Notes: generated by a model from the sequence alone, not told the origin. A DNA stretch of 64,000 bases from Vitis vinifera (GCF_030704535.1 NC_081818.1:25521001-25585000), one strand, 5' to 3'; shown: positions 12,274-24,000, numbered from the stretch's first letter. Numbers and translations: made by a program.

Positions 12274-14268
12274 ATGGCGTCTACCGCCGCCAGCGCCGCT
12301 GCAAATCTCTCCATCTCCAAACCCTCTCCGACGCTTTCCTTCCAGTCGCTGACATCCCATTCCAGGCTTATCCTTCCCGGTTCTAAGGCAAAAATCACTG
12401 TCTCTGTCGCTCACCGCATCACGGCCTCTCTCTCTGATCCCAAACCCAAACCCTCATCTGCCGTTTCTGCCTCCATCTCCACCGCCGCCCCTGTGGCCAC
12501 ATCGTCGGAGACCTTCATTTCCAGATTTGCCCCCGACGAGCCCCGGAAGGGCTGCGATGTTCTCGTGGAAGCTCTCGAGCGGGAGGGCGTGAAACACGTA
12601 TTCGCATATCCAGGTGGCGCCTCCATGGAGATCCATCAAGCCTTGACTCGCTCCAACATCATCCGAAATGTGTTGCCGAGACACGAGCAAGGCGGCGTCT
12701 TTGCCGCTGAAGGCTACGCCCGCGCGTCCGGTCGTCCTGGGGTTTGCATCGCCACCTCTGGACCTGGCGCCACCAATCTCGTGAGCGGCCTCGCGGATGC
12801 ATTGCTTGATAGCATCCCAATCGTGGCGATTACTGGTCAGGTCCCTCGAAGGATGATTGGTACCGATGCTTTTCAAGAGACCCCAATTGTGGAGGTAACT
12901 CGATCGATTACGAAGCACAATTATTTGGTTCTTGATGTTGAAGACATTCCTCACATTGTGAGAGAAGCGTTTTTCCTTGCAACTTCAGGCCGACCAGGTC
13001 CAGTTTTGATTGATGTACCCAAAGATATACAACAGCAGCTCGTGGTTCCGAATTGGAACAAGGGACTTCGGCTGCCCGGGTACACATTTAGACTTCCCAA
13101 GTCGCCTGAAAAGGCCCATTTAGAACAGATTGTGCGGTTAATTTCAGAGTCAAAGAGGCCGGTTCTGTATGTTGGTGGAGGCTGTATGAACTCAAGTGAA
13201 GAGTTAAAGCGGTTTGTTGATCTTACTGGTATACCAGTGGCGAGTACTTTAATGGGTCTTGGTGCGTTCCCTTGCACAGACAAACTATCTCTTCAAATGC
13301 TCGGTATGCACGGGACTATGTATGCCAATTATGCTGTGGACAGGTCCGATTTGTTGCTGGCATTTGGTGTCAGGTTTGATGATCGTGTGACTGGTAAAAT
13401 TGAAGCTTTTGCCAGCAGAGCTAAGATTGTTCATATCGACATTGATCCAGCCGAGATTGGGAAGAACAAGCAACCCCATGTTTCAGTTTGCGCGGATGTG
13501 AAGCAGGCGTTAACAGGGATGAACAGCTTATTGGAGGAGACTGGAGCAAAGTCTAAGTACGATTTCTCATCCTGGAGGGACGAACTTAATGAGCAGAAAG
13601 CAAAATATCCATTAAGTTTTAAAACATTTGGAGAAGCCATTCCTCCACAGTATGCTATCCAAGTTTTGGATGAACTGACCGATGGTAATGCAATAATTAG
13701 CAGTGGTGTTGGGCAACATCAGATGTGGGCTGCCCAATTTTACAAGTATAGGGGACCTCGTCAGTGGCTGTCCTCCAGCGGATTAGGTGCTATGGGTTTT
13801 GGGCTGCCTGCTGCCATGGGTGCTGCAGTTGCCAAACCTGATGCAGTTGTAGTTGACATTGATGGCGACGGAAGCTTTATAATGAATGTCCAGGAGTTGG
13901 CTACTATTCGGGTGGAAAATCTTCCAGTTAAGATTATGTTATTGAATAACCAGCATCTGGGTATGGTTGTTCAGTGGGAGGATCGGTTCTATAAGGCTAA
14001 CAGGGCTCACACATATTTGGGGAACCCCTCTAATGAGGCTGAAATATTTCCCAACATGTTGAAGTTTGCTGAAGCCTGTGATATACCTGCTGCAAGAGTG
14101 ACGAAGAAGTCGGAGGTTAGAGAGGCAATCAAAAAGATGTTGGAGACTCCAGGACCATACTTGCTGGATGTGATTGTACCTCATCAAGAGCATGTGCTGC
14201 CTATGATTCCGAGCGGTGGGGCTTTCAAAGATGCGATCAATGAGGGTGATGGAAGAGAAGCATACTGA
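12274..14268 (+). CDS. ALS: Acetolactate synthase (acetohydroxyacid synthase), catalytic subunit, plastid
   Basis: It makes 2-acetolactate or 2-aceto-2-hydroxybutyrate from pyruvate (plus 2-oxobutyrate), the first common step of valine, leucine and isoleucine synthesis, in plastids, with TPP, FAD and Mg2+. The 664-residue protein is full length (Arabidopsis 670) and intronless, as usual for plant ALS. Residues 1 to about 80 are a Ser/Ala-rich transit peptide. The TPP-binding N domain follows ([14 protein letters not shown], catalytic Glu138 in RHEQGG), then the central domain, then the TPP pyrophosphate domain with GDGSFIMN...LLNN. The positions where herbicide resistance arises are all the sensitive type: Ala116, Pro191, Ala199, Asp370, Arg371, Trp568, Ser647, Gly648 (Arabidopsis 122, 197, 205, 376, 377, 574, 653, 654). 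The start is the first ATG after the CT-rich leader and gives the complete transit peptide. Confidence 0.98.
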   Translation: MASTAASAAANLSISKPSPTLSFQSLTSHSRLILPGSKAKITVSVAHRITASLSDPKPKPSSAVSASISTAAPVATSSETFISRFAPDEPRKGCDVLVEALEREGVKHVFAYPGGASMEIHQALTRSNIIRNVLPRHEQGGVFAAEGYARASGRPGVCIATSGPGATNLVSGLADALLDSIPIVAITGQVPRRMIGTDAFQETPIVEVTRSITKHNYLVLDVEDIPHIVREAFFLATSGRPGPVLIDVPKDIQQQLVVPNWNKGLRLPGYTFRLPKSPEKAHLEQIVRLISESKRPVLYVGGGCMNSSEELKRFVDLTGIPVASTLMGLGAFPCTDKLSLQMLGMHGTMYANYAVDRSDLLLAFGVRFDDRVTGKIEAFASRAKIVHIDIDPAEIGKNKQPHVSVCADVKQALTGMNSLLEETGAKSKYDFSSWRDELNEQKAKYPLSFKTFGEAIPPQYAIQVLDELTDGNAIISSGVGQHQMWAAQFYKYRGPRQWLSSSGLGAMGFGLPAAMGAAVAKPDAVVVDIDGDGSFIMNVQELATIRVENLPVKIMLLNNQHLGMVVQWEDRFYKANRAHTYLGNPSNEAEIFPNMLKFAEACDIPAARVTKKSEVREAIKKMLETPGPYLLDVIVPHQEHVLPMIPSGGAFKDAINEGDGREAY

Positions 14269-17200
14269 TGATCTTGTTGCATCCAATGTGTTAGCATAAT
14301 AGTACTGGTTCTATGTATATGTAGTGCATTTGCAGCTGAGGCAATGTAGTTTTCTTGGTTGGTTCTTTTACTAGGTACGAGTTGCTACTCTGGTAGACTG
14401 TACTAGGTATTTATATTTCTCTTTATCTGTTTAAAATTTGGTTTTGAAGGTTTTTAGACTTCAGAAGCTATTTCGCCTTATTTTTTGTTTCATCGATAGC
14501 AACTTATAATTTCTTAGATTCATGTGGATCTTAAACGCATTGTTCTGCATCATTCCTCTATGATTGATGTCCCTCTAGTACCCTACCTTCGAAGATGCAC
14601 ACATTTAAAGTTGTGGGGGGTGTGAGAAGAATTTAAAATAGGTCTGTTTGGTAAATCAAGTAGAAAAAGAACTTCCCCTTGATTTCTTCCAGGGTACTAG
14701 AGCCAACTTAAGAGCATGGAAGAGTTCTTCCAGGGTAGGCTGTTTCAAGGCTAAAAGGCTGATAGAAAGGATGTGAACTGCGAAGGTGGAAAAGCACTTG
14801 TCGGATGAGATAGGAGCCCTTGTGCAGGACCACACATGTTGGTGCGATACTTATAGGCCACACATATTGTTGCTGCAGCAATGATACAACCAAAATTTCA
14901 TGGTAGAGATTAAGCAGTGTCAGCTATTATCTGCTTTGCAAATTGGATGGGACCGACAAGTGGCTACAGTGCTAGCGGCCATAATGGACTCTGAAATATG
15001 TATCTTTTTTTGTTGTATTAGATGAATCCTGGATGGAGCTACCGGCCAGGCCCATGGATAGGACATAGTTGCAGCCCAAAAATAGATAGCTCCCAAGCTC
15101 GACATCTAAGCCTAGGCAAGCACTCGGGCTGGATCCAGGTCCTTCAGGGCTCGGGCTAGGCTGGAGATTCAATCCTCAGCTTAGTCCCAAGAATTTAGCA
15201 CAATCTGATTATTTTGTTTCATAAAACATGCGGCAATGCATTACATGCATCGTAACTTTCGAACGTACAAAATTTGAAGGAGCTATGTTTTACTTTTAGG
15301 GATCTTGTCTCGAGCTAGCTTTTGGATCGGGAATGGGCTTTGGCACGAAATTGTCCGGGCAAGATGGGCTGGGTCAGGCTGGGATTCTGTCTGAATTTCT
15401 CAGGTTACAACCCTAATAAACCTGTGGGCCTGGCCAGACTCAAATCTGGACACTACCAGTAGCCTGTTTTGTAACAATTTGAAGGATTAGTTTTAGTTTT
15501 AGTTTTAAACCTTTTAGTCGAGTGAATATGAATATTTTCAGCTGTTCTTTCTGACGCGTAGTGTCGGTTAAGGACGCTCTGTGCAACACTGAATCTACAT
15601 TTACTAATCCGACAATTTCAATTTCAAATCATGCCAAGTTGAAAACATAAGGATGGTCTCTAATTCAATGAGACCTCATTTAAAACTCACGTTTCCAGGA
15701 AAGCAAAGCTTTATTTCCTTTATTTTGTTGCAAGGATTTGAAAGACATGGTATGGTTACAGTTGAGCTTTGCTGATCCAGTTTGGTGCCTTAATTTGCAG
15801 AATGAATCCTCTATTATTTAACTTTTTTGTTATGGTTCAATTAAATTCAGAAGCTCATGGTAATATAACAGAATTTGGGTTCACAATTAACACATTACTG
15901 TCATACAATGATGAAATTGTTATATAAAAATCTTTAAAGTTACAAGTAATAAAATGAAAATCAAGATCGTACCTTCAATCATGGCAATCAGATTCACACA
16001 AAATATGGATTAATTGGTTAGTCCTTAAAAGACCTTATGTTCATGCATCGATGATACTCACAAATTTATTCTTATAAACCAGAGATCATTTTTTTTCGAT
16101 AGATATTCTCTTTTTTTTCTTCTTTCCATAAGACATAGGATAGTTTTCAACTTATGTCTTTATAAACATGAGTGGTTACTCCATAAGAGATGTAATCCTA
16201 CGTTTCATTTATTTTAGGAAAAATAATATTTAAATTGATACAATTTAAAAAAAAAATTATTTTATTTTATTTTATTAAAATACAAAATGGTTTGGAACAA
16301 AAATATGTACAGAAGGATTGGACTGAATCAAATGTTTGTTTAGGTAGATTGACAAGAAATTGTCTATTTTGATTTTTAAAAATTACATAATTCTCTATCC
16401 CATTAGCTAGGTTAAAATTCCTACGAAATTAGAAGCCAATTATTCTATGATAAGAAAAGGATAGGCACGTATCCTTTTAATTCCCCTTCACGACGTCTTG
16501 CTTTTACACTACATGACATTCTTATTAGACTATGGTTATTGGCTACCAAAAGGCTCGTGCCCTTTTTCTGTAGCATCACCCACAACTCTAGGAAGAACAG
16601 GCCATGTGTCATTCCTTTATTCACGTACATAAGTGTCACCGTGCGGCTAATAATGATATTCCCATTAATTTGTGGTGCCTTAACGAAGAAAGCCCACCAC
16701 CATGATTAACAGGGGCGCCATGATGAAAGCGACTGCTGCGGGTTAACGTTTAGTGCAATGTGGGATTGGAGATGAAGATTTCTAGAATGAGCCCAATGTG
16801 CTCAAAGAGCTGTTTGAGTTGGACACATTGTCTTGTCTCTACAAGAGCTATTGTGACGCCAGAATCCTTTGCACAGCATTGCAAGAGCTTGTCGTAGCTA
16901 ACAAGGCGTATCTTTTCTGATGAACCTCTTCGCTCGTCTGATAAGATATCCATGACAAAAAAATTCTGACATTATATAGGTTTGAATTTCTGATAAGTTT
17001 AAAGTCGCGAGCATCCCATTGGCTTGGGCTCTGAACGGATAATATCTGAATAATGTTTGCTGTACTTTTCCATCAAAGGTTTCACATGTAGAATTGATCC
17101 ACTTTTAGGCCACAAAACTAGCACTCGCCTGCAAATTACGTAGGAGGAAGTTGTTGTCAGCTGAGGCATTTCAGATCGCAACCCAGCATCTGAAACTCAA

Positions 17201-18640
17201 AAGGGCCTCTCCCACGCTCAACACCCAAGCTACAAAGACCTTCTAACTTTGATGTTCACTGAAGAACCGAGCAAAAAAAAAAAGGCAATGCATTCCCTTG
17301 GATGAGATCTATATGATCATGGTTTAGTCCCTTTAGAACAAAGTCCATGTGTTGGTGGGCCATTTTGTTGGGTCTGGGAGGGAACTCACCCACCATAACC
17401 AAATTACTTTCCCACCTTTCCTTCACATTTTCTAGGTGAAAAAAGAGGGAAAAGAGCCCTACAATTTGATTCTCTGCCATTTTAGAGAAATAAAAAATTC
17501 AAATTTCTAAAATGAAATGCACACTCAAATTCTAATAAAGAAAGAAAAAGAGGGAATCAGCTAGATTAGTCTTCCAAACTTTACCTGGCCCATTGAGGAC
17601 AGACATCAAACTATTGAAACATAAATGCACAACAACATTTGTGGAATGCCAAAAGGAGAATCTTTGTATAGAAAAGCATTTTTCATCTCAACAATCAGTG
17701 AGAATTTGGATTGTTTAGGACTTAACCAACACTTGGACCATGACATTATCCCTTCTTGTTAGTTGTTCTTCTTCCCAGTAGAATATATTCCAATCTCTCG
17801 TGGCACCAAAACCAAGCTGAGAACAATTGGTTTAGTGATGGATGAGACATTTTTTAATCATCATGGACAATTATAAATCCTTCTTGTATTAAAAAAATCC
17901 CATGTCGTTTTGTCGTCTTGGCATTTTAGCTCAGGCGATGGCAAGATGACAAGTCGCAACGTTTGAAATGATCATCAGAATGAGTGATATGACCAAAAGA
18001 CATGCCCTGCGTTTGACCACTTCCTTCTCTGATTTATATATAGGAAAATAGTAATAAATTTTTTGAAAGAAATTGAAATACCCAGAAGTTGCAACTTGTA
18101 AAACAAATCTTTTTAAAGAATGGATTCAATAAATGTCACAAAATCCAACTTTGTAAAAGAAGTAGAAAGATGCAGAATGGCCCCATAGCAGGGGTGAAAG
18201 AACAGAGCAGAAAGTCCCATTAAGGACATGTAATGGCACCAATGGCCATCCTGATATTATACAGAGAGGATGCTGCAACAATTGCGGTGGGTGACATGGC
18301 TGTTGCAGATGGTGAAGACATCTGCAGGTACTAGGGCAATTAATGGTACAGGCTAATTCAATCTCACACCCAGTCATTCTTAGAAATTTAATAGGAAAAA
18401 ATTACAATTATAGAAAAAGTTGAATTTATACAAATTATTTAGGAAATCACTATCATTGTCTTTTATAATAAAAATCATCCAAAAATAAATAAAAAATTGT
18501 GCTATCTTTCTATATCCACGTAGATATTATTTATCCAATTTTGTTTAATAATTAATTTTATATTTTGATTTTAGCGGAAAATAAGGGAGATTACATTTTA
18601 TTATTTTGACAAAGTAGAAGGAGAGAGATTCTTAGGAAGC
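14269..18640. other. Intergenic region between ALS and GXM
   Basis: The ALS 3' region comes first, then mixed sequence with no convincing gene. A patch at about 15,050-15,450 is rich in GGGCT/CAGGC words and looks repeat-derived. Several 60-75 residue open frames on the minus strand at 16,445-17,480 are the best gene-like signals, but none has a recognised domain or a clear exon chain. Confidence 0.45.
16750..16953 (-). CDS. Unassigned 67-residue open frame (doubtful gene fragment)
   Basis: The frame starts MDILSDERRG and contains KLLQCCAKDSGVTIALVE and LKQLFEHIGLILEI, which reads like real, mildly amphipathic protein and not low-complexity translation. Neighbouring minus-strand frames (16,999-17,181 with RRVLVLWPKSGSILHV, after a good ...TTTGCAG acceptor-like word; 17,256-17,480 starting MAENQIVGLF) might be other exons, but I cannot join them with confidence. 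No family recognised. It may be a decayed gene or chance. Confidence 0.2.
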   Translation of the reverse strand: MDILSDERRGSSEKIRLVSYDKLLQCCAKDSGVTIALVETRQCVQLKQLFEHIGLILEIFISNPTLH

Positions 18641-18652
18641 CATTTGAGAGGG

Positions 18653-18660
18653 TGACGTCA
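18653..18660. promoter_or_regulatory. TGACGTCA palindrome upstream of GXM
   Basis: A perfect bZIP-type (CRE/C-box-like) palindrome ~190 bp upstream of the GXM start codon. Its function is inferred only from the motif. A TATA-rich stretch (about 18,735-18,765) and a GA-repeat leader (about 18,823-18,846) lie between it and the ATG. Confidence 0.4.
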
Positions 18661-18846
18661 TCTAATCACAATTATAATTTGAAACTGTAGTTTACAAGAG
18701 GGTGGTCCACTCTAATTAGGGATTATTATCTCTTTCTATTATTATATATCTAAATATTTTATATTAACACCCCCAAAGACTAAAAGATTTGGAGATTTCT
18801 CTTATTCTCATCTCTACAGTTTTGAGAGAGAGAGAAAGAGGGAGAG

Positions 18847-19695
18847 ATGAAGAATCGCCGAGTTCTTTTCGAGAGGCCGTGGCTACTCACCGTAGTGATT
18901 GGCGGTATGATCGGCGCGGCTATTCTCATCAACAGCTTCGGCCGAACGTCCAGCAACTCTCTCTTGTGTTCCTTCTCCGGCGCTTATACGAGACCCGACC
19001 ACTCCGATGACTCAGTGGCGCAGACGCAGCTCATCGCCATTCTCCATTACGCAACATCTAGAGTGGTTCCGCAGCAATCTCTGGCGGAGATCAGAGTCTC
19101 GTTCGACGTCCTCCAATCTCTCGCTCCCTGCAACTTCTTGGTCTACGGGCTCGGCCACGATTCTGTTATGTGGTCCTCCTTCAACCCAAAAGGCACCACC
19201 ATCTTCCTCGAAGAAGATCCCAAGTGGGTTCAGACTGTACTAAAACAAGCCCCTAACTTGCTAGCCCACACCGTCCGCTATCGTACGCACCTCTCCGAGG
19301 CGGATCAGCTTCTCCGCTCCTACAAATCGGAACCCGCTTGCTTGCCCCCTGACGTCCGCCTCCGCGACAACACTGCGTGTAGGTTAGCGCTGACCGGTTT
19401 GCCGGAGGAGGTGTACGATACGGAGTGGGATTTGATAATGATAGATGCGCCGAGGGGATATTTTCCCGAGGCGCCTGGGCGGATGGGAGCGATCTTCACG
19501 GCGGCGGTTATGGCGAGGGCGAGAAAACGCCAGGGCGTAACTCACGTATTTCTTCACGACGTTAACAGGAGGATCGAGAAGGTGTATGCTGAAGAGTTTC
19601 TGTGTAAAAAGAATTTGGTGAAGGCTGAAGGGAGGCTTTGGCACTTTGCGATTCCGTCGGCGGCCAATGATACGATGAACTCCGCCTTTTGCTAA
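18847..19695 (+). CDS. GXM: Glucuronoxylan 4-O-methyltransferase (DUF579 family)
   Basis: It transfers a methyl group from S-adenosylmethionine to O-4 of glucuronic acid side chains of xylan in the Golgi during secondary-wall formation. The 282-residue intronless protein is of normal family length. It is a type II membrane protein: a short basic N-terminus, one membrane segment (about residues 12-31), a stem, then the DUF579 domain. Family motifs visible are NFLVYGLGHDSVMWSSFNPKG (97-116, SAM-binding loop), IFLEED (119-124), WDLIMIDAPRGYFPEAPGRM (194-213) and HVFLHDVNRRIE (233-244). It resembles GXM1-3 more than IRX15, which is usually longer. An ATG 58 bases upstream lies in another frame and gives nonsense, so 18,847 is the start. 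The leader is a GA repeat. Confidence 0.9.
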   Translation: MKNRRVLFERPWLLTVVIGGMIGAAILINSFGRTSSNSLLCSFSGAYTRPDHSDDSVAQTQLIAILHYATSRVVPQQSLAEIRVSFDVLQSLAPCNFLVYGLGHDSVMWSSFNPKGTTIFLEEDPKWVQTVLKQAPNLLAHTVRYRTHLSEADQLLRSYKSEPACLPPDVRLRDNTACRLALTGLPEEVYDTEWDLIMIDAPRGYFPEAPGRMGAIFTAAVMARARKRQGVTHVFLHDVNRRIEKVYAEEFLCKKNLVKAEGRLWHFAIPSAANDTMNSAFC

Positions 19696-20037
19696 AGATG
19701 TTTCTGACTAAATCTAGTACTTTTTATTTTTCTTTTTCTTTTTTAATTTAAAAATTCTTAGATAGTTTTTTTTTTTTTTTTAATTTCAAAAGTTTTTTTT
19801 TAATTTTACATTGGAGATGTTAGTTGATATAAAGAATAAAGTTTTGTGAATTTCTAATTTTTATTTTATATAAAAGGAGTGAAATGAATGGCTTATAGAT
19901 GCAATTCTGGGCAATTCCCTTATTTTGGAAAGGAATGGGTAGTAGGAAGAGTCCCCGTATGAATTTGTCTACAAACTTCTGAAAAGGAGTGAGGTGTAGG
20001 TGAATATCCCAAACCCCTACAACCAATTAAAGTATGA

Positions 20038-20499
20038 GTTTGGGGTGCATGCTTTGCTATTCAACAGACGGCCCTACCATTCAATGATAAAAAAATTTAT
20101 TTCTTATGTAACAAGATATGTACAAAAATCCAAATACATACCAAGCTTGAAGTATTCGGTACGGATTCTTACAAGCTTCTATTTAAAATTATGCCAAATT
20201 TGAAAAAATTACCGAAGGATTTTTAATAAAAATTTTAAATATCACGTTGGAATTTATGCCTAAAATCAAGCTTCTCACATTTTCCTTTTATTTTTTGTTT
20301 TTTTTTTTAATTTTAATAAGTGAAGCATTTTCTACCTCACCCGTTATTTGATTAAAATGGTTATTGAAAATTCAAAATTTAAAATTTAACCCTTCATGAT
20401 ATTTTGACATCATTTGGACAAAAATACTTTTATTATTTTCTTATAAAAATAATCAACTCTTTTAAATCTTACATATAAATACTAAATATAGAAGAGTTA
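20038..20499 (+). repeat. 0.5-kb duplicated segment, copy A
   Basis: From GTTTGGGGTGCATGCTTTGC to GAAGAGTTA this segment is repeated, in the same orientation, at 24,053-24,598. Most of the first 200 bases are identical. Small insertions in copy B (for example a doubled AAAATTATCAAAGGATTAT word) account for the length difference. No coding frame. Copy A ends exactly at the MITE at 20,500. Confidence 0.85.
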
Positions 20500-20776
20500 G
20501 GTGGTGTTTGTTTTTTTGGCTTTTTGCTGAAAACCATTTAGTTTTAGAATTTAAGTTGTTTGTTTTTTTACTTTTTCATGACTTATTATAAACTTTTTAC
20601 TAAATAGAAAAAGCCAAAATATGTGGCTTTTTCTAAATAGAAAAAATAACACAATGGTTTTTTTTACTTTTTAATACTTAATAGAAATAAAATACTACAA
20701 AAACAAACAACCTAATATTTAATACTATTAAGTATTAAGGTTCTATTTAGAATTAAGTAAAAAAACAAACACCACC
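20500..20776. mobile_element. Tourist-like (PIF/Harbinger) MITE, TTA target duplication
   Basis: 277 bp with terminal inverted repeats starting GGTGGTGTTTG and ending CAAACACCACC, flanked by TTA on both sides (20,497-20,499 and 20,777-20,779). This matches Tourist MITEs, which duplicate TWA trinucleotides. The interior has further inverted words (GGCTTTTT / AAAAAGCC) and no coding capacity. Same family as 22,305-22,525. Confidence 0.88.
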
Positions 20777-22131
20777 TTAGTGTATACCCCTTTTTTTTTA
20801 CAAACCAAAGGTTCTTAGTTTTTTTATTATTGTTTTGCTGGCTTTCCTTAAGAAGCCGGGGAGCATTTTCAGTGAGGGTGGGGGGGACCTCCCATAGAGC
20901 TCCATGCAAGGACGTGTGGTGATCCTTCAGCAGCCGGCCCATGACGGTGGTTGAGGATGGAGATTGATGAGGGGTGCACAGGAAAGCAGGTAGAAGGCTG
21001 ACAGGAGAAAGATATTTTTTCGGAGGGGGAGTTTCTGGTGGGGGGCAGGAGATATTGAGAGTTGGAGAAGAACAGGAAAATGGAGGAAAAGGAAAAAAAC
21101 GAGTAAGGAAGTTGTTGATGGCAAAATTCTGACGTAGCAATTGCAGCTACCAGAAACGGAGTTTGGATCAACGCATGAATAAATCCTTCCTTCCTCCTGC
21201 AAAAAAGATGTCCGGACGGGTTGTCCGGGCATCTCCTCCGATGCCTCAGTTAGTATTTAGGAAGTTGTTTGAAAGCAATTGCGGGAGTGTTCCTCCACGA
21301 TGTTTCTATTGCTTACCTCCTGAGAATTACCTTCAAGCTTATATATAAGGCAGAGAAGGTGTATTTGCTGGGCTAGCAGGTCCCATCGTCATGATTACGG
21401 CTCATAAGGTGGCGAAGTAATCATGACGTTTTTGGTGCGAGATGGCAGTTGTCAGGAGGATATTTAGGCGGTTCCACCGCCTCAATAAATATCGGGGATG
21501 TGTCAAGAGACCTGAGAAGACTTGGGAATGTTTTGTCGAATGTATCTTGCATTGAATATGCGTGACAGTTCAGAAGACTTGGTCGTCAGTGTTGTCAGAG
21601 TTATCTTTTTTATTGTGGGCCGAAATGGATCCGACGAATCGCGAGTGTCTGACGAGCCAAGCTGTCCGGTTAAGCGTTACTGGAGGATCCGTACATGTCT
21701 GTCCGGGGAAGTTGAATCGTCATCCTCTCCCATTCGGCGACAGGCGCCGGATGTGAGATATCCGAATAGGGTAGAACGTTGGCCGGATAGAATGGCGGAG
21801 GTGAAACATCCGGGTGGAATGAGCGATGACTTCCGTCCGGGTGGAACGAGTTATGTCACGCGTCGCAAGACGGACGTCTGCGTGTCCAAGAGAGAGGAAG
21901 CCACGTGGCAGTTTTTAGGGAGGATCCCACAGAAGTAAGCGAGGAGCCTGAGGGGATTGGACCAGAGGGGAGAGCTTTTACAGAGAGAACGAGGGACAGA
22001 GGAGAGTTTGCTGGAAGCCAAGCCACTTTTGCTCGAAGGGAATCACTCAGGCAACAACCAGTACCTCCAGTCTGAAATCACTTTTGCTTTCTGATCGAAG
22101 GGGAAGGCTTACGTCACAGCGCCTTCCATTA

Positions 22132-22277
22132 CGCTTAAAGGTTTCTTGTGCTGCAAAACCAGAGACGGTGGAGAAGGTGTGCCATTGTCAAGAAACAACT
22201 TGCATTACCAGAGGACTCTGCAATTATTGGTGAATAAAAAATTTGCAGCGCTTGGAACTGATTCTCTTGATACGGTA
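22132..22277 (+). pseudogene. ACP: Plastid acyl carrier protein (ACP) gene fragment, decayed
   Basis: ACP carries growing acyl chains in plastid fatty-acid synthesis. The plus strand reads RLKVSCAAKPETVEKVC, then in a shifted frame IVKKQLALPEDSAIIGE and, after an in-frame stop, KFAALGTDSLDTV. That is the mature N-terminus up to and including the DSL motif whose serine bears phosphopantetheine. About 45 of the usual ~80-residue mature protein remain. One frameshift after KVC and one stop before KFAAL make it non-coding. Sequence beyond DSLDT reads GTATTTG, which could be an intron donor, so the piece may come from genomic DNA and not from mRNA; that depends on the donor gene's intron position, which I cannot check. 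Confidence 0.82.
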
Positions 22278-22304
22278 TTTGACAATTATCCATAAGTACA
22301 CTAA

Positions 22305-22525
22305 GGTGGTGTTTGTTTTTTGGCTGAATAGAAAAAACCAAATATTTTGGCTTTTTCTATTCAGCTAAAAGTAACTTATTGACATCAACCAACATCATTG
22401 AACTAAACTTATTGATAATAAGCTCACTTTATCTATGTTGGATAGTTTTAACAAGTTACTTTTAGCTGAATAACAAAAACCAAAATATTTAATTTTTTCT
22501 ATTAAGCCAAAAAAAAAACACCACC
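22305..22525. mobile_element. Tourist-like (PIF/Harbinger) MITE, TAA target duplication
   Basis: 221 bp with ends GGTGGTGTTTGTTTTTTGGCT and ...AGCCAAAAAAAAAACACCACC, flanked by TAA (22,302-22,304 and 22,526-22,528). Long inverted arms (for example TTTAGCTGAATA against TATTCAGCTAAA) make it nearly one hairpin. It lies inside element E2, just after the ACP fragment. Confidence 0.88.
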
Positions 22526-22871
22526 TAACTGTTTTCCTTGAGCTATTTTCTATGAAACATCCATCCTTATGTAATCATGATGGTTCTTTCTCTGGCTGGT
22601 TGAATGAAATGTATTACCCACTATTTTTTATTTTTTATTTTTTGCCATGTCTATTGTCAAATTCATACTGTCAATTGCTTCCTCTTGATTTTTTTAAGCA
22701 ACAATGTGAGGTAGTCAAGAAGAAATAGGAAGACTGGATTTTCTAATTCACTTTGTTGCTCCTCCAAAATAGCATATCTTAACCATTAAAACAGTTTGGC
22801 TTTCTTCTCTCTAGAAATTGCTGGCATGCACGTGCTATTCCAAATTTTCAGTTTAGTGGATCTTCAAGGAA

Positions 22872-22980
22872 GCAATGGTCTTTATTGACTTACAAAAGGT
22901 ATATTATAGGTTATTTAAGCACATTGGTGTGGATGTGCTCCAGAAACGTGGAGTACTAGTTGAGTTATATCTTGAGGCTT
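22872..22980 (+). mobile_element. LINE reverse-transcriptase scrap
   Basis: The plus strand encodes MVFIDLQKVYYRL followed by VLQKRGVLVELY. This matches the plant LINE reverse-transcriptase signature (vFiDLeKAYDrv ... VLxKkGv) with the catalytic-region Asp of the DLxKAYD word replaced in part. Only ~35 residues are left. It is short, so confidence is moderate. Confidence 0.5.
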
Positions 22981-23479
22981 TTAGTGGAAGCTAGCTACCT
23001 AATGGCTAAAGCTTTTGGATTAAAATGGTAGTTTAATTTTGGTATTAAAGCCTTCATGTGTGATAGGAAGCTACGTGTAAAAAAATGTTAGGATATTAGC
23101 CTAATTGTTGGTTGGCTTAATATATACTTTGTTTATTGATTATAGGCTTTTAGGTCAAAATGGTAGTTTTAACATTAAAATTTAATTTCCAATCACGATA
23201 CATTTTCACATTTTCACTGTATAGTTGTTTATGCTTCCTGTCAATCAATATATAGTTAATTGTGCTTATATTAGAAGTGATTTCAAGGCTTAGGGAGATG
23301 CTTGTGCCTCAGTATTAAAAGGTTTCAGAAATGCATTATATTGTCCTTTAAAAAAAAAACAAAAAAACTTTGTGGTGCCTTTATTTTTTTTTATTTGTTT
23401 ATTCCTTAAATGACATGCTATACACGTTGCCAGGCCATTTCTTCTTTTTATTATTTTCTTAGTTCTCTCCAACTTTTAA

Positions 23480-24000
23480 TGCCAAAGACTTCATTTTCAA
23501 AACTTTAATTGTAAACTCCAATTTTAATTTGATTTTTCAAAGCTACAATTTTAATTTAATTTTTCAAAAACTCCCATTTTTAAAAATTCAATTTTTAAAA
23601 CATTGACTTCCCAAATTTTAATTATTTTCAAATTTTATTTTTAAAAATCTCAATCATTAAAATTCAATTTTTCAAAAATCTGACTTTTGAATTTAATTTT
23701 CAATCTCAAAAATTTCACTATTCACGTTCATTCATTTAAACATTATTTTTGTTATTATTATTATTATTATTTTATATTTATTTATTTATTTATTTTAAAA
23801 ATTCAAATCATTAAAGTTCAATTCTTGAAAAATCTGACTTTCGAATTTAATTTTCAATCTAAAAAATTCCACTATTCACGTTCATTCGTTTAAATATTAT
23901 TTTCATTATTATTATTATTATTATTCTATTCATTTATTTTACAAATTCCAATAATTAAAGTTCAATTTTTCAAAATTCCGTTTTTCAAATTTAATTTAAT
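23480..24000. repeat. Degenerate CAATTTTCAAA tract of element E2
   Basis: Words such as CTCCAATTTTAATTTGATTTTTCAAA recur, with an internal ~140-base duplication (CTGACTTTTGAATTTAATTTTCAATC at about 23,681 against CTGACTTTCGAATTTAATTTTCAATC at about 23,836). It is the counterpart of 6,225-7,200 and contains TTA trinucleotide runs. Confidence 0.7.

Noticed and set aside
12411-14286. Several long open frames antisense to ALS (up to 166 residues)
   Set aside because: They are opposite-strand shadows of the GC-rich ALS coding sequence, with no domain and no promoter of their own.
18126-18377. 83-residue Cys-rich minus-strand frame, considered as a secreted peptide
   Set aside because: No signal peptide at the start, no regular cysteine spacing, and no supporting gene structure.
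21522-21938. 138-residue plus-strand frame in the GC-rich part of E2
   Set aside because: Low stop frequency is explained by high GC. The translation (Arg/Ser-rich, no motif) shows no family, and the TCCGG repeats explain its composition.
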